This document shows, one piece after another, positions 11,249 through 23,804 of a stretch of 64,000 nucleotides of DNA (position 1 is the first letter of the stretch; every line of letters starts with the position of its first letter). Source of the DNA: Allacma fusca (lineage: Eukaryota; Arthropoda; Collembola; Symphypleona; Sminthuridae); assembly GCA_947179485.1 (NCBI GenBank), contig OX359249.1, positions 34,272,250 through 34,336,249 of the forward strand, read 5' to 3'. Made by a program: the position numbers and the translations under genes. The notes beneath the pieces were generated by a model. It ran no database searches, had not been told where the DNA came from, and was given only the letters and a program-made list of their open reading frames with translations.

Positions 11249-13480
11249 ATGAGTTGGACATAGTCACATGTTGATCCAGCAACATTTGTCACCCTATATA
11301 TGCAACAAGAGGTATCACGATACAATGAGTATTATAAGCAAATTTTTACAAAATATATTTTATTATAATACGAATTAAAATATATTCTAAAAACCAGATT
11401 TATGCATTACTATGACTTCGAAATGGAAAGAAATACCGATACAGATATTGTCTGGTCAACATTCAACTAGGGTGTCCATATTATTTAAATCCCAAACCAG
11501 GACTTATACATAAAATAAAAAACCTCTATCTAGTAGATGAAGTTCTTTTGTAGGAAAAACGCAACGTATTTTCTACCAGTTACCCTCGCTGGGGAGTACA
11601 TATCAGTTGCATTAAGGACTTCCAAAAAATAACTTCAGAAGTTGTGTGCTCTTGTCTACATTTGTGATATATTTCACATATTTTTTCACGACATTCAATG
11701 ATTGTTTTCTGAATCAATTAAATAATAGCTAATTTTAGACAGCATAACGTATTTATCAAATATTGCGTTCATATATGTTTTGATGCTTACTACTTCAACT
11801 GCGGCTTCTAACTCACTAACACTGAACTCATTTCGCAAATTCAGACACTTTAAATGTTGTGCCAGTTAGCTTCGGCAAAATTATATCATTCTTTAATACT
11901 CAGCAAAAGTAGTGCCAAACACTAACATTCTTTTAAATGCAGCTGTATCTTTGTCGCATATATATATAAATTGACTACTCATTTTAGCCCGTAAATAGCT
12001 TGAATGACTTTTCAACAACTTTCACATTTTTTTTTACCAAAACTGTTACTTTTTGTGGCCTAAGGTTATTGAAGATACAATCTTCAAATTTTCGAAAATT
12101 TATCGCACTAATCCAGAAGTACGGCCAAAATAATTTAAAGAATTCAGAAAAAGCAACATTTACCTGATTATTAGATTCGCCACTACTGTCATATTAAGAT
12201 ACATTATACGCGATTGCGCGCATAGGATAACCCACAATAGGACCAATAGGTGGTGTCCCCAGTTTTCTGTCAGTATTGGTATTATATGCTGGAGATTTAA
12301 TAGGGTATTTACGTACAAATACCAAAATGGCACGGCACGTTAAGACAACATTTTACCTGTACTGTTTGTGGAGCAACAGGTTACATCAAACCAACTTAAA
12401 AACAATAGTAGTATTTGCATTCGACAGATCAGGACTTTACGTCTGCTCATCAGGTCATCAGGTTTGCCTATCTCAAATCAGGACAGTCCTGATGAAATCA
12501 GGACTGATAGACGCCCTAATCTACACTCGCACAAAATCTCATTCCGATCATGAGTGGAAACGGGCCCATCTTTTATTGGGTTTGAAAATAATTAAATATA
12601 TTCAGTTTAAAAAAACGAAGATACTTTTATGTTCTTAAATGTAAAAAAAACTAGTACTGGATCTGGGTGGAATTAGAAGAGTAATGAACAAAACACAAAG
12701 TGTAAAATGTAAACACACATGAGTAAAGTTACATATTAGACATAATTAGTAAATTATTTTAAAATATCCTAAATTAATTAAAATCTACTTAAAAACTCAC
12801 TCATTTCAACGATCATTACGAAACCCTAGTCAACATTTCGGCGGGGTATTCAAGATACCGATTTGGGGGCGTCAAAAGACATTCGAAAATGACAACAACT
12901 TTTGACTGGGACGTGGTATCTTCTTAACAAAACAATGAAGGTAGTTTAGGACAATGAGGAGTAGGTTAGTTTGGTAGGAAATCAGTGCCGTCACTACAAT
13001 TTAATACGTTTAAAGTTGAAACACCTTTGCTTCTACAAGGACAATGCTGTAATCTCTAATAACGGATACACTGTACGGTATTTTTGGTTCACAAATGTAT
13101 TTCCACATTTAATGAATATTCTCTTTAATGAAATACCTGCGATCATATCCTTTCCGTTCACTGGGTTCTCCCAGAATTCGTCTAGGTTGTCCGACATTAT
13201 GAACCTGCCCGAAATCCCACTTATTACGGTCTCCATGTCCTTTTGTTGCTTGTTGAATTTGGTAGTAGACACGCAAACGGAGAAACAAATAACTGATAAG
13301 TACTGGCAGTTCCCAGCTACGTAGTGTGATCCACACTCATTGTAAGTTAGATGTAGCCAACCCTTTTATGTATATAGTATTTGCAAAGGGATAAAAATTT
13401 AATGATTCCTTTTAGTTACAATTTTGAAGATATCCAAAAGATGTCTATCAAAAGGCTACAAAACAGGCGAGGAAATATTG
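11249..13480. other. intergenic DNA with ATCAGGAC repeats
   Basis: No gene recognised. Around 12425-12520 the motif ATCAGGAC and its complement GTCCTGAT recur in both orientations, which suggests the end of a degraded DNA transposon, but I could not find bounding inverted repeats. Frames at 12276-12638 and 12971-13324 have no recognisable product. Confidence 0.4.
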
Positions 13481-13489
13481 TGCAATGAA

Positions 13490-13965
13490 ATTTTTTTATA
13501 AAAATCATCGCTACGCGATAATTTGAGGCTTCGCGTAAGGTGGCATTAGCCACCGCCGTTAAAGTATGATGAATTTGGAGCTTTTCCCAAAATATCAGAA
13601 TTTTTTTCAAAAAAACTATTCGGCCGATTTTAACGACATAAGCATTAGCCATTCCGATTTACATCAACAATATTCACAAAAAAATTCATTGAAATACATT
13701 CAGTAGTTTTGAAGATAACTGTCATTTGACTTGATACCCAAAATTTCACTAATAATTATTGAAATTTTTTGAAGAAAGCAATCATTGTTTTCTCAAAAAC
13801 TATCCGGTCGATTTGAAACAAATACGAACTCAGCCTTAATTTTGACACAAGTAATATCCATACAAAATTTCATTGAAATCGGACCAGTAGTTTTTGAGTA
13901 ATCGTGTGGAAGGACACACGGACAAGGCTATTTTACTGGGGGGCTGACGCCACCCTAAAAAATGG
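13490..13965. repeat. dispersed transposon-derived repeat with internal duplication
   Basis: Two diverged copies of about 200 bp follow each other. Each has a segment like AAAACTATCCGGTCGATTT (13600s and 13795s) and a segment like TTCATTGAAAT with CAGTAGTTTT downstream (13687 and 13869). Similar 'fallen-in' segments are widespread in arthropod genomes. Hairpins such as ggtggcattagccacc (about 13540) frame it. No open frame survives. Confidence 0.5.
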
Positions 13966-14084
13966 TTTATACATGTGCTTCCTTGTATGTAGTATTACAT
14001 TCAGTACGCATATAGTAAACGAGCACTACGCATATAGTAAATTGTGCAAAACGTTTCATATTCGATTTTGAAACACCATGGACA

Positions 14085-14312
14085 AGTACTCCGTAGCACG
14101 TAGTGCTGATCTTAGATGATTTTTTTATTTTGCCTCAATTTACTTATCTTTGTCCAGTACATATAAATGTGACCAGTACGAGGGAAAATTAAATACACGC
14201 TTCCTTGTACACACCACATTACTGTTAAGAACCCTTGTTGCCACATTCCGCCGGCGCTTCGCCCCCTGGTGACTTAGCACGTAGTGCTGATCACAGATGA
14301 TTTTTTAAAATT
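14085..14312 (+). repeat. dispersed repeat family A, two partial copies
   Basis: The motif TAGCACGTAGTGCTGATC followed by a T-rich run occurs at about 14095-14120 and 14275-14312. The second copy is preceded by GCTTCGCCCCCTGGTGACT. A related copy lies at 32137-32195. The common core contains a near-palindrome AGCAC-AGTGCT. Confidence 0.55.
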
Positions 14313-14315
14313 ATA

Positions 14316-14935
14316 GCACCCAAGCCCGTTACCAATCAATTTTGGGTGCACCCAAACCCGTACCCAAAACCCTGGAACCGGAAACGAAAGTTCATATATT
14401 CAAGGATAAAAGTTATACGTTATATGTACTGATTGTTTCAATTTTTGATAACAATGGCTACACATAATTGCACTCATTCTATTTGTTATATTTCATTCTA
14501 CTTTTGGTAATTGATTTTGTAAATTTTAAGCCACTTTACAATTGATAAGAACAACATACGCATATAGTTAATTTTTATTGTCATATTTCATCATTAGACG
14601 TGGGATGATCTGTTCAAACAAAGAGCATTTGCCTCTAAACTACAACAACGACACAAAAATAGTCGGTCACACCACGCCAAAGTAAACCAATCATGTATCG
14701 TTATGCTCGCAAGATTCCTCTGTACGCGGGTACTCATGAACAGAAACGGGTTTTTGAGCATACCGTTCCCGATCCTGTTGGGTACAGATCCCATTCAGCC
14801 TGTATTGCACCCGTTCCCATATGCGTTCCTGTTCCCACATACAATAATTGGAAAGGTTGGTACCCAAACCTGTACCCACACTTTTAGGAGAAAACATTTT
14901 GTACCTCTATCATACCCGTTCCTTTTCTAGCCATA
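14316..14935. repeat. degenerate GTACCC-rich region, probable decayed hAT element
   Basis: Both flanks of this stretch carry CCCGTACCC and CCCGTTCCC motifs like those in hAT elements 1 and 4, with a less repetitive middle. I could not find matching inverted repeats or a target duplication. Short frames at 14594-14930 are repeat artefacts. Confidence 0.45.
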
Positions 14936-15088
14936 TTTTAGTCTGGACAGGCTGAGATTCTGGGATATATGGATGTAAATTATGTCCGGTTCAGGCAGAG
15001 GTGAGATATGTGTGCAGCAATTGTTTTTTAAGTCCTGTATTTATTTAATTCAAATAACATTTCAAAAATTGATTCATGTTACAAGAGT

Positions 15089-15873
15089 TTAGCGATACTT
15101 CATAATCTTGAAAGATGATTGTAACTGTGTTTCAACTTCCTCTCTCTTCCGTTTTTGGCAGGTCTTCAAACTTATCTTGAACTCTTCAAGTTTGGTTACC
15201 GTAACGCGCTTCACGGTCTGCAGGCACGTGGTCAAATTTTGTTTCACCCTTTTGTCTTTTGCTTTACTAAGCATGATGATCCCTCCCTCCAAATAATCAA
15301 TAAAACTCAGCAGTTGTTCGATAGCCTCGGTCTGCAGCTGGTCCGCTTCATAATCAGCTCACTGACGCAGGACAACCTTTGATGCAACACGGCCAAATGA
15401 TTTTCAAATTCAGCTGTTAAAGGTCCACAAGCTCTGAAAGGCTTTAAGGGTGCCGTACCTGTAATAAATTTTTAAAAAATAGAGACATTTGGCACTCTAT
15501 ATAACCTGGATCAACATATATATACTTCCTGCACCCGAGTCTCCTGCATGAATGTACATGCATGCAAGAACATGCATGCAGGAGACGACTATCAACAGAG
15601 ACTGAAATGTGGTGTACTTCTACTGTGAGTATCTGCACATGTCTGCGATTCTGGAACTTCAAAGAATTAATTATTTATTATTAATTGGTTACCATTGATA
15701 TTCGCTGGTGGCTCCTCGGGTGATGTTATTAATGATGAACATAGGTTCCTTGCCCTTGAAAACAATTTGCTTACAGTTGATGACATAACACGAAAGATGC
15801 TTCTGCTTACTTCTTCCCTGTAACTTACGCGTACGTTCACTACTGGATTATAAATGAACGCGTAAGCACACAT
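15089..15873 (-). pseudogene. unidentified two-exon frame with one frameshift
   Basis: Exon A (15693-15873, ATG at 15873) reads through VMSSTVSKLFSRARNLCSS and ends phase 1 at GTAACC. Exon B begins at 15458 after TTTATTACAG and joins in phase, reading LTAEFENHLAVLHQRL. That frame stops near 15320, but an overlapping frame then runs on as ADYEADQLQTEAIEQLLSF and continues to a stop at 15089 with a Lys-rich helical sequence. One frameshift (or an assembly error) would restore a single coiled-coil-like protein. I do not recognise the family. Confidence 0.45.
15539..15586. repeat. perfect 12-bp inverted repeat (hairpin)
   Basis: GTCTCCTGCATG (15539-15550) faces CATGCAGGAGAC (15575-15586) with a 24-nt spacer that is itself rich in ATGCAT. 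It lies inside the intron of the unidentified minus-strand frame. Confidence 0.7.
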
Positions 15874-16755
15874 CGTGAAGGCACCACTTTAACAACTCAA
15901 AATCGGTTCGAAATAAAGAAGGAACGAGCACTGCACAGCCAGCCAATGATGTTCGCTGGTGATACCGTCTCTCAGGACGGACGGCAATAAATTAAAATAG
16001 TATTAAAATACCTAGGTGCAATGCCGGATGTCATTAGTACGAAGATGATCTGACGCCCAACAAGCATTAAGACATTAAAGCAGTGAAAATCACGAATTTA
16101 CGAATATCGGGCATTGTATTACACGATTACAGTACCCGCCGGATATTTGTGTTAACAGTAAAGCCACATACTATAAACCTTAAGTGGATTTGCATTTTGT
16201 TTGGTTCTAATTGGCCAACACAAACGGCAGTAACCGTCATTTAACCGTGCTAACCTAGGCCTGGTATCCTGTTACCCGAATGGGCCCTAAAAATTAATTT
16301 AAGTTGCTGGTATTATATGGGACACATTTGCGTCGTCGGTTTTGCCTTAAACAAGTAATAAACAAGTATTTCAGAAATATAGCCTGAGGGGACACTGTTG
16401 TGACGTCACAGGGTCATCCCGGGACGTCGCTTATGGGAATCCTACACGAGGTTACACATGTCTGGTTGTGCCTGTTTCAGGTATGCATCTTCCTGCATTT
16501 TGTCACTGAAATTTCGACATTTTGCAGAAAACGATAGTAGTATCTTAAAGAGGCGATTGGGAAAATCCGAATAACTGATGTAACCCTAAATTGTCACAAA
16601 TTATCTGTCGTAGCCGAATTATAAGGTTTTCTTTGTAAGACTCGTAAGATACAGATAAATGTCATTGATTTTGAGATTTTTTGAGACAAACGAGCGGTCT
16701 CATTAATAAATCTAGAGAATATTTCAGTATATCTTTTGATTTATACGTCAGACAA

Positions 16756-18183
16756 TAGTGGTCGGATCGATTCAATTTGATTCGAATTTTTCAATTTGAT
16801 TCAATTTGAAGCTTGAATTGAATCGAAAAACCGATTTTCGATTCAATTTGCCCCAAAGCAATTCAATTCGATTCAATTCACTCAGTGAATCGAATTGAAT
16901 CGTAAATCGAACGATTCAGGCGGGAAAATGCAAAATTTTCCTTATGTTACTGGAGTGTCGTATACACATTATAAAGGGTACTAGCACTGCACAGCCAGCT
17001 ATTGCTGGCTTTGAAAGGCTTCATAGCTTGTTGGTTCAGTCGAATAGCACATGATTCAGAAATACACCCCAGTTGTAAATACATTCATATTACATACTAC
17101 AAATAAGCCGGGTAGTTAGCCTTTAAGGTAATTTGTAATCACAATCGCAAACCAATAGGAGATGTTATCCGATAGCGGATCAAGCCACCACAGGACGGCA
17201 GGTGGTGGATAACCCCCATTTCCCAAGTGCAACACCGACGAAGTCTAGTGGTTTGATCCGCCAGTATTAAAATTCCATTGCTGAAATAGTTTTTTTCTAA
17301 TAGAATATTTTTTAAATGACCTTTTCTCCTGAAATACAACTCCGTATGATTATAATCTAACATTACAGAACTTTTTTAAATATCCAATTTGCAATTTGTA
17401 CTCGCAAAACTATAAAGCGTCTCTAGGAGAGAGAGTGAAGATTTAAAAATGTCCCCTCATCGTCAAATCCTAGTATTAAGAAAGCCAGTAGCCTTATTAA
17501 AGCCTTTTTAATTGCAACAATTTACAAAACTTCTTTAAAACACAATTACTTTTGTATGTACCTTTACCGACCTTGATATTTTCTTTAGACTTATCCCTCG
17601 AAAAGCAACATACAGTTGTCTATGTGAAAATTAACGCCAACTTTACCAAAACTTTGTCCCCGACATTTATTAAGTTACTGTCTTTGCAAAGCGTACTCTA
17701 AAATGTCTCTTCTCTTTAATATAAATGGGTAGCCACCGTTTATGGCACTATAAATGTAGCCCGTGACAGTATCACTGCCCTTGCTACTACTTGCTAAGCC
17801 ATATAACCTTTATGGTAATTTGTATCCGCGAACCTATAAAGCGCGTTTAGGAGAGGGAGGGAAGTTTTAAAATAGTCGCTTCAACACGCGCGTTTTATAT
17901 TTTAGAGATAGTAAAAGCTACGCTAAAATAACAAACGTTGTGGTATACGTAGTATTTGGAATTTGAATGACCGGAAAAAAAGTACCCGTGCGCAGCCGAA
18001 GCGGTTTTGATGAATTGTTTGAATTGCAATTCACATGATATGATTCGATTCAGTTCAGTACCCAAATCGAATCATTCGATTTGGCTTTGCTGCAAATCGA
18101 ATCGAAATACTACTGAATCGAATTGAATCGAATCGAATCGAATCGAAAATTTCCAATTCTGAATTGAATTGGTCCGACCACTA
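16756..18183. mobile_element. non-autonomous hAT element 3 (GAATCG-rich)
   Basis: A 1428-bp element flanked by the 8-bp duplication tcagacaa (16748-16755 and 18184-18191). Termini read TAGTGGTCGGATCGATTCAA on the left and TAGTGGTCGGACCAATTCAA from the right. Subterminal regions are arrays of GATTCAATT/GAATCGAATT. The interior contains a diverged direct repeat (about 17385-17450 versus 17810-17880, sharing CTATAAAGCG and AGGAGAG) but no transposase frame. Confidence 0.85.
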
Positions 18184-18921
18184 TCAGACAATGAAAAATA
18201 TTTTCTAGTTTGGTGTTAAATGATTGTTCAATATTTAATTTGATAATACAGCAGTTACCAATTTTATGCAGTCTGGTACGAGATGAGTTTGAAATTCATA
18301 CTTCATAAAAATACAGTAAAAGGTACACAATTGATTCGGACACATGGTAATTATATGTAAACCTTCCGAGCTTGAAAATACGTTGATGTCACCAAAATGT
18401 CTAAAATGTGGATGGAATGAACTAGACCCAATGTTGTGAACTTAAACTATAAATACTTGTGTTACACTACACCTAATCACATTCGGTTAGTTTTTTGAAG
18501 GAATATTTTAAATTTAATTGGAAAATTCATTTCAGGGATATTTGCCCTCAAGGGTGCCAAGTCTCGCATAATTTCTTATCGGCCAAAGAACTTTGGTAAA
18601 AAAAATAAAAGTATGCTAGGCTAAATTACACTGAAAAATATTTTTAAAAAGTATTAAAAACTCTCGAATCACTACCGTAAACTAAATCCAATATGTACCA
18701 AACTCTCTGCCGACTAGAGTACTGAGAGTTTGCTTGCCTAATAACAGAGCCGCTTAACCCAAATTAATTTGTATATTCAGACAAGACACTACAAAACTTT
18801 CCTTAATCGTTTGTACAAACAAATTATAAATAAAAAATTAACTTGAGGTAAATCTAACAAAGAAGCCTCTACGTGTCGTTACTTAGTTAACCTGCTGGAT
18901 TATATTTATTAGGGTCTACAG

Positions 18922-20647
18922 CAGTGCTCGGACTGGGTACAGAAACCGTGTACCCGTACCCATACCCGTACCCGAATATCGGGTACTACAAAATGCTGTA
19001 CCTATACCCGTACCCATACCCGAGTACCCGGGTAAATTATTTCAGTACCCGTACCCGCACCTGAAAATACAATGTAGTACCTGTACCCGCAATTTACCCG
19101 TACCCGTGTTGTACCCAAAACCTGTACCCGTACCCGAGTATCTATTGTGTGTACCCGGGTATTACTCGGGTACTGGAAGTTTGGCCTATTTAAAATCCCC
19201 GACGACATTAGCCTGCCCAGCTGAAAAATTGTAATTTGTCAATTTTTTGACCTCCATTAAAAGTGTCCGGCATTTTGGGAATTTTCCCTAGGCGTTAAAG
19301 ACATCCTATTTGAATTTTTTGAAAAAATTATTTAAGGCATTTTGTGATTTTTTAAATAAACACTGACGAAATTCCAATCCTACTACCCAAAATAATAACT
19401 TGCTGAATGAAATGAAATGTGTTCTCGCTAATTGGAATTGGGACGGATTCTTTAATACTAAACTCTCCATAACTTGCTTTTCAACTTCGAGAACAAGAAA
19501 CCATTTTTTCCCGGCTAATCGTTTACGGCTAATCGAACACTGTGTATAGAAAATGTTATACTGAAAAATTGAGTTGATCATAATTTTTCCAAGTCAAATA
19601 TTGCGGTTTCAAGTAATAAATGTGGGAGGCAATATTGAATATTCATTTTACATTACAGCTTTATAAAACAAACATTCGTAAACTGTCTCTCACATTTATG
19701 AAGCCCGAGACGGAAATTTTCGAAAAATGCAGGCAAAATAGGACTAAAATGCAACCCCATGGAAGTTTTGAACGCCAAGTTCAGATGTCTGTCAAGTTCT
19801 TTTAACATGAAAATTATCAAGATTAATCAAAGGGACTGAAATATAAATATTGCGTGCAAGGAACGATATTTTTCATTCTAAAATGTTATAAATATTCACC
19901 TCAATAAATACTCAAAGTGTCATAAATACCCAGAATTGAAAATGCTCAAATTGCCTGCATAAAATGCCGTGGCGTTTTCAAATGGGCAACCCTGGGTATT
20001 TGTACCGTTAAGAAATGGATCTGCTAATAAATGTATATTTATTCCGATCTTATCTCGTAATACGTCTTCAAATAATTGTAATGTTACGCTCCCAATGAAG
20101 CTAATTAAATTGAATCCCAAGAACCTCCCCCTTGAAATTCTTTGTTGATGAGCTTCACTATTTAAGTCGATAAACAGATGATTTCACTGACTCTATTTCT
20201 TTATTAGATTCCTTGGATGAATTATAAGAAGCGTTAGATTGCAACTACCACGTAATCATAAATGAGACGAAGCCACTTGGCTCTGTCACTAACGCAAGTA
20301 TCTATATACTACGAAATAAGCAACTCCACGGTTGGTAGGTCTTATTGTTAGCCATAGTAATCCATCCCATCAGGAATCCTTGAAGTACCCAAAAATACTC
20401 GGGTACAGCACCCACGGGTACAGGTATTTTACATAGTGATACCCGTACCCATTGGGTACTACCCGATTGCCACTGAGTGAGTACCCATACCCGTACCCGT
20501 ACCTGTACCCACTTTATTGCCTAAAATCAAAAGTACCCGGGTAGTACCCGCGTACTTGCGAGTACTCAACTTCTGTACCCGGGTAGTACCCATACCTGTA
20601 CCCGTACCCATTTACCCGAGTATTACCCGTACCCAGTCCGAGCACTG
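18922..20647. mobile_element. non-autonomous hAT element 4 (GTACCC-rich)
   Basis: A 1726-bp element flanked by the 8-bp duplication gtctacag (18914-18921 and 20648-20655). Perfect termini: CAGTGCTCGGACTGGGTAC and its complement. The outer 250 bp at each end are almost solid GTACCC/GGGTAC motifs. The 1.2-kb interior has only short frames (such as 19306-19581) without recognisable transposase. The subterminal repeats match those of element 1 although the terminal repeats differ after CAGTGC. Confidence 0.88.
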
Positions 20648-21039
20648 GTCTACAGCAGCACAACCAAACCATAATTACTGCTCTTTTATTCCTAAAAAAG
20701 GACTTGATTGGGTAGACCACGCTACTTTGATCAATGCACTTTTAAAACTGAATGCATGTAAATAGTCATGATATCTTATGATTTTGCGAGTTTCTTACAA
20801 TTTAGAGAAACTGCCAAATATGTACTCAATCTTAAATGGTACCCCTCAGGGAACAAAATTAGCACCATTACTATTTATAATTGTGATAAATTCAGTTCGG
20901 AAGAAGCCAATTCGAAATACAATGAAACCACATCCAATCTGGCCACCGTATTTGTTGATAATGTCAATAATGACAATTAAATATATTTAATGGGGCTGAA
21001 ATGTAACTCAAACTAAAAATTGTGCTCATTGTCAGTTAA

Positions 21040-21425
21040 GGGAGCGTACACAAATTACGTCACCCACAGGGTGGGTAGGTAGTTGCAGTAATTGGTGACC
21101 ATTGATGACATAGTAGTGGGGTTCACAACTGCAAAGATGACGCCACCAATATTTTCCGCCGTTTTTGAATGTTCTTTACATTTTTCATTTATATTGCGAT
21201 GACGCGAACTTAAAAGGATAGATTCATTCCTCAATTCAAAGCGCAGGGCAGAACCGAATGTTTCTATTACAATTTTGGTTTTGGCGCGACAGCAAGTTTG
21301 TCTGCGTAGTGACATCATCTGTGTACAGGGTGGGTGGATTCAGCAATAAATGACAAATGTTGATGATGGGGTGAGAGGGTCTGAAAAATCGACCTTTTTG
21401 GGTGACGTAATTTGTGTATGATCCC
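21040..21425. mobile_element. Harbinger-type MITE 2
   Basis: A 386-bp element with about 27-bp imperfect inverted repeats sharing TACACAAATTACGTCACCCA, preceded by GGGAGCG on the left and GGGATCA on the right. The flanking duplication is TAA (21037-21039 and 21426-21428). The core ACACAAAT is shared with MITE 1, so the two may be related families. No coding capacity. Confidence 0.78.
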
Positions 21426-21428
21426 TAA

Positions 21429-23748
21429 CCATATAGATTTAAGACGTAATAAGAAATACGATTAAGAAACGTTATATGGAATACCCCCACCTAATTGTCT
21501 CGTCAAAAAGCCAATCAAAGATTGTTTATATCAAGGAAAATAAAACAGTTCAATCATTTAGTTTAACAAAAATCAGCTGGTGTTTAAAATTCCGGACCTC
21601 GTTCTTTAAATACCCAAGATTCAGACATTCTCAGGCTAAATACAAGTCAAGTTAAAAAAACAAGGAAAAATTGTCTACTGGTCGAAAACATTTTTGTAAA
21701 CGTGCTTTACTTGGAACACAGTCAGCCGTTCCTTAAATTACCGGACTCGGGAGCTAAACAAATCAGATCGGATCGACAAAATATTTTAACTACACATTAT
21801 GAATTACGTACATTTTGTCATAATTTACAGTAGTACCTACTATTATCCGTTATGATTATATGTCATTGCTATTTTCATACTAGCTATGTACCTAATGATC
21901 ATATCGTTTGTAAAGGTCCTAGTCATGCACATACACTGACAAACAAATAACATTATTATGACAGGTGGTTCTTACTATCAAAAGTAACTCTTTTATATAC
22001 TATGATTTAATATTTTAAAAAATTGTACTACAAAAATACATACAACGGTCATGACTCGCGAAGTAACTCTTCTGTCGTAGCCTTACATTTCAAGTCCTGT
22101 CAAGGCCTCCAACCGGACTACGTTTACTTGTACGGTCTTTATGTTTCAAATGTTGCTGTTTATTGACATCAGGGCTCATAACATCAGCTCATTCATTGCC
22201 CTATGGCTGTATTTTGAAGCTGCTGGAAGGGCTCATTCAAATGTATTGTATTCGTCGAGTTTTTGGAGCATGTCCGTTAAATACATAGGTATATATAGTT
22301 AGACCTTAGTAAATATAAGTACTCTCCTGGATTTGTAAAGCCATAGAATTTAATATTCTGCTGATCATAGAGTAAGGTAGGGACTTAAAACCTGACGCGG
22401 TATTAAGGTGGGTAAAAACTCAGACTGCAGAGTATGAGTATAGGAGTAGAGCAGTAGTGTAATGGAATGAGTTGAGTAAGGGTAGTCATTTATTTAAAGG
22501 TGGAGCATAATGCTATACTTGAACGAACCCTCATTGTACGTTGGTCTTGGGTTTCTATTTACGTACTGGAATCGCGCTAGCTGTTAGTGTACATATTTAA
22601 TTTCCTCTGGTGTCTACTGGCTCTCTCAGCTCTCAGCTGCCTTTGTTGCTGTTTTTCAGTTCACTTAAGTAACTCTTGTCTCCCAAAAATTACAGTTGTC
22701 ATTTTAAAAACCATCCCAGTAAAGGTTAGCTTCTATGTGATACTACAAGTTAATTTCGTGATAGTTTATGTACAAGTGCCATCATCATTTTAATATTTAA
22801 GGTAATTACATATTTGGTTTCTACTATGATTAGTACAGTGCGTACAATTTATTACGTATGTACTTCCCTTGAGTCTGCAGGTCACAGTCCTTTGGTATTT
22901 ATATGTAGAGTATTAGTAATTCCAAGTAGCTCAAATTTTTTTAATGTTTCCTAATTTTGTTTCTGAACGGAACCAACCTGCCGAGTTAATTTTTCCTGAC
23001 ATTGTACGTACGCAATAGTTTGGTCACAATATAATAGTTTGAAACATATAAGTATGTATACATGTAGTTAGTGGTAAATTTTAATAGTATTTGAGTGTGG
23101 CAACTGGCAACGTAGTTTATTTAATAGTGGTGTGGTAGTATAAAAATAGTCTTGAAAGGTCGGAGGTGAAAAATTGATGTGTATGAACGAAGTAGGTACA
23201 TATAATTGTAAGAACTTAATTACTGTCAAAACTGTTATTAATGTATAATTACGTAATGATTTCTATAATGCGCCAAAGTGATGAAGGTATTTATGTATGT
23301 ACCTTGGAACATAATATATTTGTGTAGATTTGTTTGAGTTTCCTCAAGTACTGTATTGAAATTATGTACATGTAAGGTATGTCATGTAATGAAAAATATT
23401 TTTTAAGTGTAATGGTTTTGTGGCGATAATTCGAATTTAGCAGGGGTTAATTGTTGTAAACTTATTTTTGGGGATATCTTCCCTTCAGTCATAGATATGA
23501 TAGTAGACTTCGACGTCAATATGAGTAAGTAATAGCAGTTTGAAATTGTTTTGAAGTATTAGAGGTGATAATTATTTGAGTGAAGCAACCAGTGCTGGAA
23601 AGTTCTAAAGCATTTGGTACGTTGACAGTGTTGACATAGAGCAGAGTATTAATGATGTGATGATTGAGTATTTTTATTTTTATTTCATTTATGGAAATGA
23701 GGAGATGATGAAATAATTGTATATGTGCATTTACATACTTATTTTTAG
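21429..23748. other. spacer upstream of NRBF2, no gene seen
   Basis: AT-rich sequence without recognisable coding exons. An acceptor-like ATTTTTAG ends at 23748, so an untranslated first exon of NRBF2 probably lies somewhere in this stretch. I could not locate it. Confidence 0.4.
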
Positions 23749-23804
23749 GTCTCTCAGCACAGTGGATTTTCTGACCCTAGGGAGTTGTACCAAGTTTGAG
23801 TTTA

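Noticed and set aside
12276-12638. Plus-strand 120-codon frame
   Set aside because: It runs through the ATCAGGAC repeat cluster, so the open frame is likely a repeat artefact.
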